The notes under the pieces: generated by a model | Seen by the model: only the letters and a program-made list of their open reading frames with translations | Told to the model about the DNA's origin: nothing | The model's database searches: none | Made by a program: the position numbers and the translations under genes | Source of the DNA: an uncultured Methylophaga sp. | Lineage (GTDB): Bacteria > Pseudomonadota > Gammaproteobacteria > Nitrosococcales > Methylophagaceae | Length of the DNA stretch: 64,000 bases | Direction: 5' to 3' | NCBI RefSeq assembly: GCF_947259025.1 | Contig: NZ_CAMYKO010000001.1 | Location: forward strand, 62,001 to 126,000 | Part shown: piece after piece, positions 42,894 to 52,807 of the stretch | Position numbering within the stretch: the first letter of the stretch is position 1 | How the letters are laid out: every line of letters starts with the position of its first letter

Positions 42894-45800
42894 GATACTG
42901 GCTGATATCGATCTCATCAATTTGTGACTCGGGTAAAAAGCGTCGCGCATACTCCAGGTAAACACCACTGGTAAGGAACAGCTCAAACACCTCACGATCA
43001 ATATGCTGATCCTCCACCATAAACGACAAAATTTTGATGGCCTCGCTAATGGGCTTGGCCTTTTTATAGGGGCGATCAGCTGCGGTTAAAGCCTCGTAAA
43101 TATCAGCCAGCACCATGATACGTTCGGGAATCGACAAATCTCCGGCAGCTAATTTGCGTGGGTATCCGGTCCCGATCAGCGTCTCGTGGTGAGTGGAGGC
43201 ATAACGCGGCACGCGCTTTAATTCATCGGGGAAAGGCAGATTTTCCAGCATTCTGATGGTGCTGATAATGTGCTCGTTAATTTTAAAGCGGTCTTCCGCT
43301 GTCAGCGTCCCGCGCGCTATGAGCAGGTTATACAGTTCGCCCTGGTTATATAAATAATGTGGCACATCCATTTTGATGCCCAGTTTGGGATCATAGTCGG
43401 TGCTGTGCAGGCGTTCGATCAAATGCGACGGCTTGTCCTGCAGCAGCTTTTCCTCCACCGGCAGCGTTGGAGGGTCATCGTTCAGCCGCGTCTCCTCCAG
43501 TGGAGACAAACCGATACGATCATCCAGGTAGCGCGTCCAGGTGATCTCGGCAATGTCCTTTATCCGCGCTTTTTTCTCTTCACTGAGAAATTCGCCGCCG
43601 ACATTCATACGCGCTACGAAATCGAAGTCATCCCGAATCTGCGCCTGTTTCTGATTCAACTCCGCCAGCCACTCGGACTCCCGCTCCGGCGCTTTATCAC
43701 GCTGTCGCCAGTAATCCAGTTCGGCTTCACGCAGCAATACCTCAAAGCGGGTGCGGATTTCATGGATACGGTTATAAATCGTCTCCAGTTTGGAGCCTTT
43801 GTCCACCACATGTTCCGGTGTCGTGATTTTGCCGCAGTCATGCAGCCAGGCGGCGATTTTAAATTCCCGCCATTCTTCTTTCGACTCAAAATGGAAGCCC
43901 TGAAAAATCCCTTGTTCCGCCTGCTCGGCCTTTTCGGTCAACATAAAGGCGAGCTCCGGCACCCGTTCACAGTGACCAGCGGTGTAGGGTGACTTATCAT
44001 CGATGGCCTCGGCGATTAGACGGATAAAGGAATCCATTAGATCCTTCTGCGATTGCTCAAACTGTTGAATTGATTCAGACATAGCCAGCATCGACTGACC
44101 CAGTTCGTCTATTTCCCTGATACGGCTTCCCGGTTTTTTCACCTGATCAAACTGACGCCGTTTGATTTTTTCATTTTCATCCGCCAGCTCGCGTATCGGC
44201 CCGGTAATCGGTGAAGCGAATAACCAGGGAATTGGCATCAAAAGGAAAAGGAAGGCGATAGTGACAGCGATCGACAACCAGACTCTCTGCATCGCCGGCC
44301 CCAACACATCGCTGACGGGTAGAACAATCGCCAGATATTCCCGGTTTTGACTACCCTTATCGACCGGTGCCACATAGACAAAATGCGGTTTGTTATCCAG
44401 TTGCATTTTCCGCAGGCGCTGCTGATGCTGTGGCTGGCCAGCCAGCTCAATCAGTTCGGGATAAGGGACCGTTGCGGTGCTTTTCAGATGACTGTCGCGA
44501 ACCAGCCATTTTTGCTCAAGTGCCTGTTTGTGAGCGACATCCATTTTGGCAATAGCCTGATTCAAGAGATCTATCAGGGCTTTTTTGTCGTCAGACATCA
44601 CCAGGTGTAATTCATTAGGAAAGGCCACCGGTGCAAACGCTATCTGCGGATGAAACTGCAATCCGGTAATGTAATATTGCTCTGCGGTGTAATCCAGGAT
44701 CAGGTCAATATCCAGGCCCGCATCCACCTCACCGTTTTTCACTGATTGCAGCATCTGACGTGTCGATGCCACTTCCCGCACCTCAATACTGGGAAAATGC
44801 GTTCTGACGACCTCAACAATCGACCAGCCTTCGGGGATAGCCACTGTCCGCCCCGCCATTTCATCGATGTGGCTGACCCGCTGTTGCCCTGGCAACGTGA
44901 CCAGTGAGTAGGGTAAGGCAATAAAGGGGGCGGAGAATGTGCCCAAGGCCTGATTGCTCTGGGTTTTAAACACCGGTTGCAGCAAATCGATATCTCCGTC
45001 CTTGAAGCGCTCAATCAGTTCCAGCCAAGTGAAGCCGTTCACAAATTTCAGTTCAATACCGGTCATTGCTGACAGCATATTCAGGTAATCGACACTATAG
45101 CCTTGGGGCTGACCGGAAACGGCAAAATCTATCGGTGCCCAGTCAATTTCGTTTGACACCGTCAACTGTGGATATTGCGCGACAACGGCTTGCTGGGATT
45201 CACTAAGCGTCATTGGTTCAGGCTGCGGCAAGGTCATCTCTTCATGTGGTTTGACGCTGGACGCTACCAGGTCACCGGAGGGCTCGTAGAGGAAGATCTC
45301 GCTTTGCCGACCTATCTTGTTCAAATTGAAAAAGGCCGATAGCGAAGACAAGGCGATATCCACCGCAATCACGGCATCCGTATTCTCAACCTTGATGGAG
45401 TACGTCTGTCCTGGCGCCTGCAGATTGTGAAACATATACGGGTTGGTTTTTCTGACCTCATTGTCCGTGGCCTGCTGGAACCAGGGACGCTGGGTGGCGT
45501 TGTACTCGCTGTCTTCATCGCGCACCTTACGCAGTTCAAAATTCGCACTGTAGTACTGATATTCCCGCTTGCGCTGCTCTCCCTGACCAGAAATATGAAT
45601 GATCACCCAGCGGTCTTCAGGGGCGGCCTCCAGTTGGCGGCGAACAGCGCGGCTGCTTTCAAGGTTGATCAACTCGTAGAAGTCGCCGTTTTCGAAACCG
45701 ATGTAAATGGCATAAAACATCGGATTGTTACGCATGAATTCGGCAAAGACATTGCGGACTTCATTGCCGCTGAGACTGTCTTCCAGCAGGCTGGGATAAA

Positions 45801-46074
45801 TGGATAGAACTTTGGCAACTTTTGCAGCCCGATCATCTACAGACTCGAGGTACTGGCTGGCGTGTTTGCTGAGGTTGCTGAACTGGGACAGCGTGGCATT
45901 GGTGGCAATTTGTTTAGTGAAATAATACTGCAGACCGACGGCCAGCGCCGCCGTGATCAACGTCGCGAAGATAAACACCGTCACCACCGTCACCCGAATC
46001 GTCAGCTTACGGTGAGTCAGTCTGTGTAATAAATTGTTTGCCATTCGGGCGTCCCTGGGCAGGCATGAAGCCAT
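42877..46074 (-). CDS. Cache/SBP_bac_3/HD-GYP membrane receptor, copy 2
   Basis: A 1065-residue paralog of the 39003-42161 product with the same order: membrane segment at about 30-50, Cache domain, SBP_bac_3 domain (LTVSNEIDWAPIDFAVSGQP), second membrane segment, HAMP and HD-GYP (HCERVPELAFML, H745-D746-C-G-K, THHETLIGTGYP). The C-terminal halves are nearly alike (AALTAADRPYKKAKP-type stretches, DISQYL end), while the sensor halves differ more, so the two probably detect different ligands. It converges on efpL with a 17 bp overlap. Confidence 0.9.
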   Translation of the reverse strand: MASCLPRDARMANNLLHRLTHRKLTIRVTVVTVFIFATLITAALAVGLQYYFTKQIATNATLSQFSNLSKHASQYLESVDDRAAKVAKVLSIYPSLLEDSLSGNEVRNVFAEFMRNNPMFYAIYIGFENGDFYELINLESSRAVRRQLEAAPEDRWVIIHISGQGEQRKREYQYYSANFELRKVRDEDSEYNATQRPWFQQATDNEVRKTNPYMFHNLQAPGQTYSIKVENTDAVIAVDIALSSLSAFFNLNKIGRQSEIFLYEPSGDLVASSVKPHEEMTLPQPEPMTLSESQQAVVAQYPQLTVSNEIDWAPIDFAVSGQPQGYSVDYLNMLSAMTGIELKFVNGFTWLELIERFKDGDIDLLQPVFKTQSNQALGTFSAPFIALPYSLVTLPGQQRVSHIDEMAGRTVAIPEGWSIVEVVRTHFPSIEVREVASTRQMLQSVKNGEVDAGLDIDLILDYTAEQYYITGLQFHPQIAFAPVAFPNELHLVMSDDKKALIDLLNQAIAKMDVAHKQALEQKWLVRDSHLKSTATVPYPELIELAGQPQHQQRLRKMQLDNKPHFVYVAPVDKGSQNREYLAIVLPVSDVLGPAMQRVWLSIAVTIAFLFLLMPIPWLFASPITGPIRELADENEKIKRRQFDQVKKPGSRIREIDELGQSMLAMSESIQQFEQSQKDLMDSFIRLIAEAIDDKSPYTAGHCERVPELAFMLTEKAEQAEQGIFQGFHFESKEEWREFKIAAWLHDCGKITTPEHVVDKGSKLETIYNRIHEIRTRFEVLLREAELDYWRQRDKAPERESEWLAELNQKQAQIRDDFDFVARMNVGGEFLSEEKKARIKDIAEITWTRYLDDRIGLSPLEETRLNDDPPTLPVEEKLLQDKPSHLIERLHSTDYDPKLGIKMDVPHYLYNQGELYNLLIARGTLTAEDRFKINEHIISTIRMLENLPFPDELKRVPRYASTHHETLIGTGYPRKLAAGDLSIPERIMVLADIYEALTAADRPYKKAKPISEAIKILSFMVEDQHIDREVFELFLTSGVYLEYARRFLPESQIDEIDISQYLRRAT

Positions 46075-46215
46075 AATGTATATGACAACTTGATACCTTT
46101 ATACCGCAAAAATTTGCAAGCAGATAGTTAGCAGGCAGATTTATCTAAGGTGTTTTTCTCAGCTATGATATGGCTGCAGACAACAGGTACTGAACGGGAT
46201 TGCCCAGACAACGCA

Positions 46216-46602
46216 ATGCGAAAAAAGCTCAAACAATACTTTTTTATCACGCTGGGCTGGGTGTTTGTCGCGCTGGCGGCAATCGGTGCGGTATTGCCGT
46301 TACTGCCAACGACACCGTTTCTGATCCTGGCGCTGGCCTGTTTCGCCGAAAACTCACCGCGCTTTCACCGCATGCTGCTTAATCACAAATGGTTCGGCCC
46401 GCCTTTGCAGCAGTGGGAGAAAACCCACACCATGCGCCCTGCGGTGAAAAAAAAAGTCTATTTGCTGATTATCGCGACCTTTGGCATTTCCATTGCCGTT
46501 TTATCCGGCCGAATCTGGCTGCAGTTGATGTTGGTTGCGTTGTGTATGCTGCTGTTGTGGTTTATCTCGCGTATTAAAGAGTCTGAAACTTTACTCAAGT
46601 AA
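46216..46602 (+). CDS. ybaN: YbaN/DUF454 inner membrane protein
   Basis: A 128-residue membrane protein of the YbaN (DUF454) family: GWVFVALAAIGAVLPLLPTTPFLILA near the start, CFAENSPRFHRMLLNHKWFGP in the middle, and two further membrane segments. The role is unknown. The ATG at 46216 gives the family length; an upstream in-frame start at 46150 would add an odd tail. Confidence 0.88.
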   Translation: MRKKLKQYFFITLGWVFVALAAIGAVLPLLPTTPFLILALACFAENSPRFHRMLLNHKWFGPPLQQWEKTHTMRPAVKKKVYLLIIATFGISIAVLSGRIWLQLMLVALCMLLLWFISRIKESETLLK

Positions 46603-46817
46603 AGCACAATAGCGCTATCAGCTAGTGTCAACATGCCTGCATAGACAGGCTGCGCTCTGTGGCAGGGGTAATAGCTTTTACTGACTTTAGCATCTCTCTT
46701 CAGTCGTTTATTATAAGCAGGGTTGTAGCTGGCTTCACCACTGACCTTTCGCAGAGTATCCACTGTACAACCAGGCTTGAACCGGCTGACAAAATTACCG
46801 GCTTTTATGGAGAGAAT

Positions 46818-47162
46818 ATGAACCTGCAGGCTTTTCTGGAACAGCTCAAAAACCGCCCCGACAGTGTCGAATTTGATGACACCATGGCCGTGATTGAGCA
46901 GCATTATGATTTCACCCCGACTGCCTTCGTTAACGGGGACAGTGATAATGCCGCCGGCAGCAACACCGGTTCCTGCAAAATTCTGGCTTTCGGTCAGCTC
47001 AATGCACTGAGTGAAGAGGAAACGCTGGCCTGTTTCGGCCGCTTTTATCGTGAGGACGTGCTGAAAAATCCGCAGGGTGATGATCACCAGAATATCCGCA
47101 ACTTCATCAAAAGCGGCTGGGATCAGGTGCGTTTCGCCGGTGAGGCGCTGAGCCCCAAATAG
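46818..47162 (+). CDS. HopJ type III effector family protein (housekeeping homolog)
   Basis: A 114-residue protein that matches the HopJ family (PF08888): FLEQLKNRPDSVEFDDTMAVIEQHY, then NAAGSNTGSCKILAFGQLN and GRFYREDVLKNPQGDDHQNIRNF. Although named for a Pseudomonas effector, many free-living bacteria carry it with no secretion system; its normal job is unknown. TGGAGAGA at 46808-46815 supports the ATG. The upstream ATG at 46659 is rejected, since it lacks such a site. The 215 bp before it hold no gene I can see. Confidence 0.85.
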   Translation: MNLQAFLEQLKNRPDSVEFDDTMAVIEQHYDFTPTAFVNGDSDNAAGSNTGSCKILAFGQLNALSEEETLACFGRFYREDVLKNPQGDDHQNIRNFIKSGWDQVRFAGEALSPK

Positions 47163-47310
47163 GCTTTCGCCTGAACTGGTCTGCTTGTTGCGGCATGGCG
47201 CGGTTTTACCGCGTTCCTGTATGGCAGCTAATCAAGTATCTAAAATTTGCCGTATCGTGTTAATATTTTAAGGTTTTATCGGCTTACTCTCTTAACTCAG
47301 AAACCTAGCA

Positions 47311-48540
47311 ATGGAACTACAACCTTACAAAAAAGATGACACGCGTTTCCTGCTGCTGGAAGGCGTGCATAAAAATGCTGTTGAAGCGCTGGAAAAAGCA
47401 GGCTACACCAACATTGAATATATTCCCCACGCCCTGGATGAAGCGACCCTGATCGAAAAAATCAAGGGCGCGCGCTTTCTTGGTATCCGCTCCCGCACCC
47501 AGCTGACGCAAAAAGTGCTGGATGCAGCGGACAGACTGACCGCTATCGGTTGCTTCTGCATCGGCACCAACCAGGTGGATCTGGAAACAGCCAAAATGAA
47601 AGGCATCCCGGTATTCAATGCGCCCTACTCCAACACCCGTTCGGTGGCCGAACTGGTGATCGGTCAGTTAATTCTGATGCTGAGGGGGATCCCGGAGAAA
47701 AGCTGGAGCGTGCACAACGGCACCTGGCCGAAATCCGCTTCCAACGCCTACGAGGCGCGTGGCAAAACCCTGGGTATTGTCGGTTACGGCAGTATCGGCT
47801 CGCAGCTTTCTGTGCTGGCTGAAGGGTTGGGCATGAATGTCATCTACTATGATGTGGTCACCAAACTGCCATTGGGTAACGCTACCCAAGTGGACAGCAT
47901 GGATGAACTGCTGCGGACATCCGATGTGGTGTCATTGCATGTGCCTGAGCTGGAATCCACCAAAAACATGATGACCAAGGCCGAGTTCGACAAAATGAAG
48001 TCGGGCGCGATTTTCATCAATGCCGCGCGTGGTACCTGTGTGGTGATTGATGACCTGGTTAAGTCACTGGAAGAGAAAAGACTGGCTGGCGCGGCTATCG
48101 ACGTCTTCCCGTCGGAGCCGAAATCCAACGAAGAGCCGCTGGAATCCAAACTGCGGGGCTTCCCCAATGTGATTCTGACCCCGCATATCGGTGGTTCTAC
48201 GGTAGAAGCCCAGGCCAATATCGGACTGGAAGTGGCTGACAAGTTTATTCAGTTTGCCACCAACGGCACCACGGTATCTTCGGTCAACTTCCCGCAACTG
48301 GCACTGCCGGCACGGCCCAACACCCATCGGCTGGTGCATATCCATCACAACCAGCCCGGCGTGTTGTCCAACGTCAACAGACTGTTTGCCGAGCATGAGA
48401 TCAATATCCTGGCGCAGAGTATGTCGACCAAGGATGAAATCGGCTACCTGCTGATTGATGTTGCAGAGTTTGACTCATCACTGGCTTACGAACATTTGCA
48501 GAGCGTTGAAGGTACGATTCGCCTGAGAGTGCTTTACTAG
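47311..48540 (+). CDS. serA: D-3-phosphoglycerate dehydrogenase
   Basis: First enzyme of serine synthesis. The 409-residue protein has the NAD motif GKTLGIVGYGSIGSQLSVLAEGLG, the catalytic Arg in NAARGTCVVID, the catalytic His in NVILTPHIGGST and a C-terminal ACT domain (about 338-409; HNQPGVLSNVNRLFAEHEIN) for serine feedback inhibition. Length equals E. coli SerA. A bidirectional terminator follows, shared with dld. Confidence 0.97.
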   Translation: MELQPYKKDDTRFLLLEGVHKNAVEALEKAGYTNIEYIPHALDEATLIEKIKGARFLGIRSRTQLTQKVLDAADRLTAIGCFCIGTNQVDLETAKMKGIPVFNAPYSNTRSVAELVIGQLILMLRGIPEKSWSVHNGTWPKSASNAYEARGKTLGIVGYGSIGSQLSVLAEGLGMNVIYYDVVTKLPLGNATQVDSMDELLRTSDVVSLHVPELESTKNMMTKAEFDKMKSGAIFINAARGTCVVIDDLVKSLEEKRLAGAAIDVFPSEPKSNEEPLESKLRGFPNVILTPHIGGSTVEAQANIGLEVADKFIQFATNGTTVSSVNFPQLALPARPNTHRLVHIHHNQPGVLSNVNRLFAEHEINILAQSMSTKDEIGYLLIDVAEFDSSLAYEHLQSVEGTIRLRVLY

Positions 48541-48588
48541 GAGCCATTGCCAAGCTTCACGCTGACAAAGCGCGATAAATCCGGCAAT

Positions 48589-48628
48589 AAAAAAGCCGTG
48601 CTGCAATTAACTGCAGCACGGCTTTTTA
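48589..48628. terminator. Bidirectional terminator between serA and dld
   Basis: AAAAAGCCGTGCTGCA and TGCAGCACGGCTTTTT pair almost perfectly, with A and T runs at the ends, so it can stop transcription in both directions. Confidence 0.95.
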
Positions 48629-48637
48629 GTATCTGGT

Positions 48638-50362
48638 TCAGGACTTTTTAACCGGCCCCTCTGACCAGTACTTGAGCTTACTGGTTTTACCGATGCCCGG
48701 ATTAAAGGCATTGGTCGGATCCAGCTTGCGGTAAAACGACTTGAGCGCCGGCTTGGCGAAGTATTCCTGACCCACATTGTGTTCTGCCGGATACTCCGCC
48801 CCACGGGCATCAAAAAATGCCAGCAACTGCTGTTTCAAGGCCTTGGCATCCACGCCTTTCTTAAGAATGTAGTTCTGGTGCATAACATGACAGAACAGAT
48901 GCCCCAGGTAGAGCTTGGCTTCGATTTTGTCTTCAATTTCCGGCGGCAGCTTCTCCAGCCATTGTTCTTCATTGCGACGCAGTGCCACATCAATGGTCAT
49001 CATCGGCCCGAACTGTTTGCGTTTGATGGTGTGATAACGGCCGACCGCGCCACCAGCCACAAAGCGATGCAGAATGGCTTTTTCGCCTTCTTTGGGCGTG
49101 CACTCAAAGAAATCGCCTTCGTGGTTTTGGAAAAACTCGCGCAGATACTGACGGGCTTCTTCCACCCCGGCGTTATTCATCTCCAGGATCCAGTGATGCT
49201 CAAAACGCTCACGAAAGGCTTCCATTTTTTTTGGCAGATGATTAGGCCACAAATAGCTCAGGTACTGCATGATGTGGTCAGACAGTTTGCTGGGCAGAAA
49301 CTTGAAGTTACCGGCAATACGATCAACCTGGCGTTTCAGCCCAAACAGTTTGGGGATGTATTTGGAGCCCAGTTTGTCGATGACCAGAAAGGTATCTTTG
49401 CCGTATTTTTTGCAGACGTCGTAGTAATCCCGCCCCAGGTATTCACCGGAAACCGGCAGATTCTCAAACTCTGAGAGAATATGACGGCGCATTTTAGCCA
49501 GCACCTTGTCATCATTGGTGCCGATGTAGAACACCTGCTGCTTTTCCGCAATCGGATAGGTATCCAGCCGCACCGCAAATACCGCCAGCTTGCCGGCACA
49601 GCCCGAAGCTTCATGCAGGCGACGACCATCATTATTGAAACGGGCTGGTGTGGCTTCATCAACCTGTCTGACCCGCTGGTGATACTCATTGTCAGAGGCC
49701 AGTTTGTCCGGATACTGAATATCTTCCGCTCTGTAGTTTTGCTGATCGAGATTATTGAGCATCTCTTCCGGCGTTGACCCCAGCTCAATGCCCAGGTGAT
49801 TGACCAGTGTGAGCTGACCGTTTTCATCAATCTGGGCAAACAATGACAGCTCAGTGTAGGCCGGGCCACGCTGCACCAGCGCGCCGCCCGAATTATTGCA
49901 GATGCCGCCGACAATAGAAGCGCCGATACAGGAGGAGCCGATCACCGAATGCGGTTCGCGGCCATAAGGCGCCAGCACATCTTCCAGGCCGAATAAGGTA
50001 CTACCGGCCAGACCGATGATCTGACGGGCATTATCAATCAGCTGGATCTGATCGATACGCATGGTGTTGATAATGACTATGGGTCGGTCATAGTCATCGC
50101 CATTAGGCGTTGAACCACCGGTCAGGCCGGTATTGGCGGCTTGCATGATCACAGCGACATCGGCCCTGACACAGGCTTGCAGCAGTTGCCACACCTGCAG
50201 CAGTGAGCCCGGCCTGACCACCGCCAGGGCTACGCCTTCACCAAAGCGGAAGCCTTTACAATAAGGCTGGATCTTGGCCGCGTCAGTCAGGGTATAAGCC
50301 GCACCGATCAGCGCCTTGAATTCACTGATCAATGCGTTGTGTGCAGTTTCGGGCATGTTCAT
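48638..50362 (-). CDS. dld: Quinone-dependent D-lactate dehydrogenase
   Basis: A membrane-associated FAD enzyme that oxidises D-lactate and feeds electrons to ubiquinone. The 574-residue length is close to E. coli Dld (571). FAD-domain motifs are QAANTGLTGGSTPNGDDYDRP, HSVIGSSCIGASIVGGICNNSGGALVQRGPAYTE (shortened here) and the C-terminal VGQEYFAKPALKSFYRKLDPTNAFNPGIG. The membrane-binding basic patches are in the middle. It faces serA and is divergent from uppP. Confidence 0.95.
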   Translation of the reverse strand: MNMPETAHNALISEFKALIGAAYTLTDAAKIQPYCKGFRFGEGVALAVVRPGSLLQVWQLLQACVRADVAVIMQAANTGLTGGSTPNGDDYDRPIVIINTMRIDQIQLIDNARQIIGLAGSTLFGLEDVLAPYGREPHSVIGSSCIGASIVGGICNNSGGALVQRGPAYTELSLFAQIDENGQLTLVNHLGIELGSTPEEMLNNLDQQNYRAEDIQYPDKLASDNEYHQRVRQVDEATPARFNNDGRRLHEASGCAGKLAVFAVRLDTYPIAEKQQVFYIGTNDDKVLAKMRRHILSEFENLPVSGEYLGRDYYDVCKKYGKDTFLVIDKLGSKYIPKLFGLKRQVDRIAGNFKFLPSKLSDHIMQYLSYLWPNHLPKKMEAFRERFEHHWILEMNNAGVEEARQYLREFFQNHEGDFFECTPKEGEKAILHRFVAGGAVGRYHTIKRKQFGPMMTIDVALRRNEEQWLEKLPPEIEDKIEAKLYLGHLFCHVMHQNYILKKGVDAKALKQQLLAFFDARGAEYPAEHNVGQEYFAKPALKSFYRKLDPTNAFNPGIGKTSKLKYWSEGPVKKS

Positions 50363-50474
50363 TTTCGATCACTTTTGTTCTATAACTATCACATTCTAAC
50401 ACGACGCAGTGCGTTACCATGGGGGTGCAGACTACGCTGCACTCACTGACTTTGTGCCGGGATAAACAACCATC

Positions 50475-51272
50475 ATGACCTTTATGCAAATCCTCCTGCT
50501 GGCGATGCTGCAGGGGCTCACCGAGTTTCTGCCTGTATCCAGCTCAGCGCATTTGATCCTGCTGCCGATTATCGCCAACTGGCAGGATCAGGGACTGGCA
50601 TTTGATGTCGCGGTGCACGTGGGCACCTTGTCAGCCGTGGTGTTTTATTTTCGTCATACCTTAAGAAAAATCACTGCCGACTGGTGGCAGTCGCTGCTGC
50701 GCAGAACAGCCGTGGGTGACAGCCGTCTGGCCTGGGCTGTGGGGTTCGGCACGATTCCGGTAGGCCTGGCCGGCCTGTTATTGGGCGACTTTATCGAAAC
50801 CGCGCTGAGAAGTCCGCTGGTGATCGCCATCACTACCATTGGCTTTGGGCTGTTACTGGGCTGGGCCGACTGGCAGGGAAAAAGACAACGTGATGAGTAC
50901 AGCCTGGGCTGGCGCGATGTGATCATAATTGGTGTCGCACAGGCTTTGGCGCTGATACCCGGGACATCACGCTCGGGTATTACCATCACAGCCGGGCTGA
51001 TGCTGGGACTGACCCGGGATGCGGCGGCACGCTTTTCCTTTCTTTTGTCGATACCCGTTATTCTACTGGCCGGTGGACTTAAGTCTGTAGAACTCGTACA
51101 ATCTCCGCTTTCCGTTGACTGGACGGCCCTGCTCACAGGGGCGGTGTTGTCAGCGATCAGCGCCTATATCTGCATTTTCCTGTTTCTGAAAATGCTGGCG
51201 CGCATGGGCATGTGGCCGTTTGTCGTATACCGCCTGATACTGGGCGCTATCCTGCTTTGGCTGTTTGTTTAA
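50475..51272 (+). CDS. uppP: Undecaprenyl-diphosphatase
   Basis: An inner membrane phosphatase that recycles the undecaprenyl carrier for cell wall and O-antigen synthesis and gives bacitracin resistance. The 265-residue protein has about eight membrane segments and both catalytic motifs: QGLTEFLPVSSSAHLILLP near the start and LIPGTSRSGITITAG at about 155-170. The rplM promoter starts six bases after its stop. Confidence 0.96.
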   Translation: MTFMQILLLAMLQGLTEFLPVSSSAHLILLPIIANWQDQGLAFDVAVHVGTLSAVVFYFRHTLRKITADWWQSLLRRTAVGDSRLAWAVGFGTIPVGLAGLLLGDFIETALRSPLVIAITTIGFGLLLGWADWQGKRQRDEYSLGWRDVIIIGVAQALALIPGTSRSGITITAGLMLGLTRDAAARFSFLLSIPVILLAGGLKSVELVQSPLSVDWTALLTGAVLSAISAYICIFLFLKMLARMGMWPFVVYRLILGAILLWLFV

Positions 51273-51278
51273 TAGCTG

Positions 51279-51307
51279 TTGACAGTCATGCCCTGAATGC
51301 GTAATAT
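51279..51307 (+). promoter_or_regulatory. Consensus sigma-70 promoter of rplM-rpsI
   Basis: TTGACA at 51279-51284, a 17 bp gap and TAATAT at 51302-51307 give a near-perfect promoter. It begins six bases after the uppP stop. The about 45-base leader holds AGGAG at 51343-51347 before the rplM ATG. Confidence 0.88.
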
Positions 51308-51357
51308 TCTCCCTCTTTATTTGGACCGCCTGCGTAATTATCAGGAGCAACTCGCGG

Positions 51358-51786
51358 ATGAAAACCATTAGTGCAAAACCAGCAGAAGTACGTCGTGACT
51401 GGTTCGTTATTGATGCTGACGGCAAAACCTTAGGCCGTATGGCAACTGAGATCGCGCGTCGTCTGCGTGGTAAACATAAAGCGATTTACACTCCTCACGT
51501 TGACACCGGTGATTACATCGTTGTGATTAACGCTGAGAAGCTGCGTGTAACCGGCAACAAAATGAAAGACAAAATGTACCATCGCCACACCGGCCATATT
51601 GGTGGTATCAAGTCTATCTCTCTGGAAAAACAACTGGAGAAAGCGCCGGAACGCGTTCTGCAATCCGCGGTTAAAGGCATGCTGCCTAAAAACCCACTGG
51701 GTCGCTCCATGTTCGGCAAACTGAAAGTTTACGCTGGCGCAGAACATCCACACACAGCACAACAGCCTAAAGCGCTGGAAATCTAA
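51358..51786 (+). CDS. rplM: 50S ribosomal protein L13
   Basis: A 142-residue ribosomal protein of the 50S subunit; the length equals E. coli L13. [30 protein letters not shown] and [17 protein letters not shown] are family stretches, and [20 protein letters not shown] ends the core. It starts the standard rplM-rpsI operon, with rpsI 12 bp downstream. Confidence 0.99.
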   Translation: MKTISAKPAEVRRDWFVIDADGKTLGRMATEIARRLRGKHKAIYTPHVDTGDYIVVINAEKLRVTGNKMKDKMYHRHTGHIGGIKSISLEKQLEKAPERVLQSAVKGMLPKNPLGRSMFGKLKVYAGAEHPHTAQQPKALEI

Positions 51787-51798
51787 TCGGATATCATC

Positions 51799-52188
51799 AT
51801 GGCAGATTCATACTACGCAACAGGTCGTCGTAAAAGCTCCACCGCTCGTGTATTCCTGAAGCCAGGTAGCGGTAACATCTCGATCAACACCCGCACACTG
51901 GAAGACTACTTCGGTCGTGAAACTTCACGCATGGTTGTACGCCAGCCGCTGGAACTGGTCGATATGCTGGAAAACTTCGATCTTAAAATCACCGTCCGTG
52001 GTGGCGGTAACAACGGTCAGGCCGGCGCGATTCGTCAAGGCATCAGCCGTGCACTGGTCGAATACGACAACGAGCTGAAAACCGAACTGCGTAAAGCCGG
52101 CTTCATCACTCGTGATGCCCGTGCCGTTGAACGTAAGAAAATCGGTCTTCATAAAGCACGTAAACGTCCACAATTCTCCAAGCGTTAA
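51799..52188 (+). CDS. rpsI: 30S ribosomal protein S9
   Basis: A 129-residue ribosomal protein of the 30S subunit. [21 protein letters not shown] at the start and the C-terminal [14 protein letters not shown], whose last residues reach the P-site tRNA, are typical. It is the second gene of the rplM-rpsI operon, with a terminator about 30 bp after its stop. Confidence 0.99.
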   Translation: MADSYYATGRRKSSTARVFLKPGSGNISINTRTLEDYFGRETSRMVVRQPLELVDMLENFDLKITVRGGGNNGQAGAIRQGISRALVEYDNELKTELRKAGFITRDARAVERKKIGLHKARKRPQFSKR

Positions 52189-52216
52189 TTGTCGAGACGC
52201 CGTCTTTACAGACATC

Positions 52217-52248
52217 AAAAAGCCATCCTCCGGGGTGGCTTTTTTTTT
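52217..52248 (+). terminator. Rho-independent terminator after rpsI
   Basis: AAAAAGCCA and TGGCTTTTT arms pair around a GC-rich loop (imperfect inner stem) followed by nine T. Confidence 0.88.
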
Positions 52249-52318
52249 GCCTGCTTGCCTGTATTTTCAGGCTCATGCTATATATTGAGTCAGGTCAGTG
52301 ATTTACAGGGAAGCGACA

Positions 52319-52807
52319 ATGAAAAAAACAATCAGCGGGGCAGTGATCGCCCTCTCCCTTTTCTCTTCTTTCGCCAGCGCCGACGATCAGCCTGAGCTTG
52401 CTTTTTATCTGGGTGCGTTCGAGGCGTTTAACAGTAACAACAATGCCACTGAAGTCGGGCTGGAATACCGCTTTGCCCCCTTAGCCTCGGCATGGGATCT
52501 GATTCCTACCTTGGGACTGGCAATGAATTCCGATGGCGGCTACTGGGCTTATGCCGGTGTGCGCTATGACTGGCAGTTCAGTCCAAAGTGGACGCTGACG
52601 CCGCATTTTGCCGTGGCCGCTTATGAAGACGGTGCCAGTCTGGATTTGGGTTATGGTCTGGAATTCAGAAGCGGTCTGGATCTGGGCTATCTGCTCAATG
52701 ACAACAGCAGCCTGTCGCTGGGCGTGCACCATATGTCCAACGCCGATATCGCCGATGATAATCCGGGATCGGAGTCACTGATTGTGACTTACAGCAGGGC
52801 TTTCTGA
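52319..52807 (+). CDS. pagL: Lipid A 3-O-deacylase (PagL family)
   Basis: An outer membrane beta-barrel enzyme that removes the 3-O acyl chain of lipid A. The 162-residue protein has a signal peptide (about 1-21; ALSLFSSFASA) and the catalytic set H138, S140 and E152 in the motif HHMSNADIADDNPGSE; the spacing (His, Ser +2, Glu +12) equals the one known for Pseudomonas PagL. It ends in Phe, as barrel proteins do. The ATG 52319 follows AGGGAAG; a start 21 bases earlier is unlikely. It faces lpxL-like across one base. Confidence 0.9.
   Translation: MKKTISGAVIALSLFSSFASADDQPELAFYLGAFEAFNSNNNATEVGLEYRFAPLASAWDLIPTLGLAMNSDGGYWAYAGVRYDWQFSPKWTLTPHFAVAAYEDGASLDLGYGLEFRSGLDLGYLLNDNSSLSLGVHHMSNADIADDNPGSESLIVTYSRAF

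Noticed and set aside
47163..47310. CGCGG-TTTTA-CCGCG hairpin after the HopJ-like gene considered as a terminator
   Set aside because: The stem is only five pairs and is not followed by a T run, so I did not call it.
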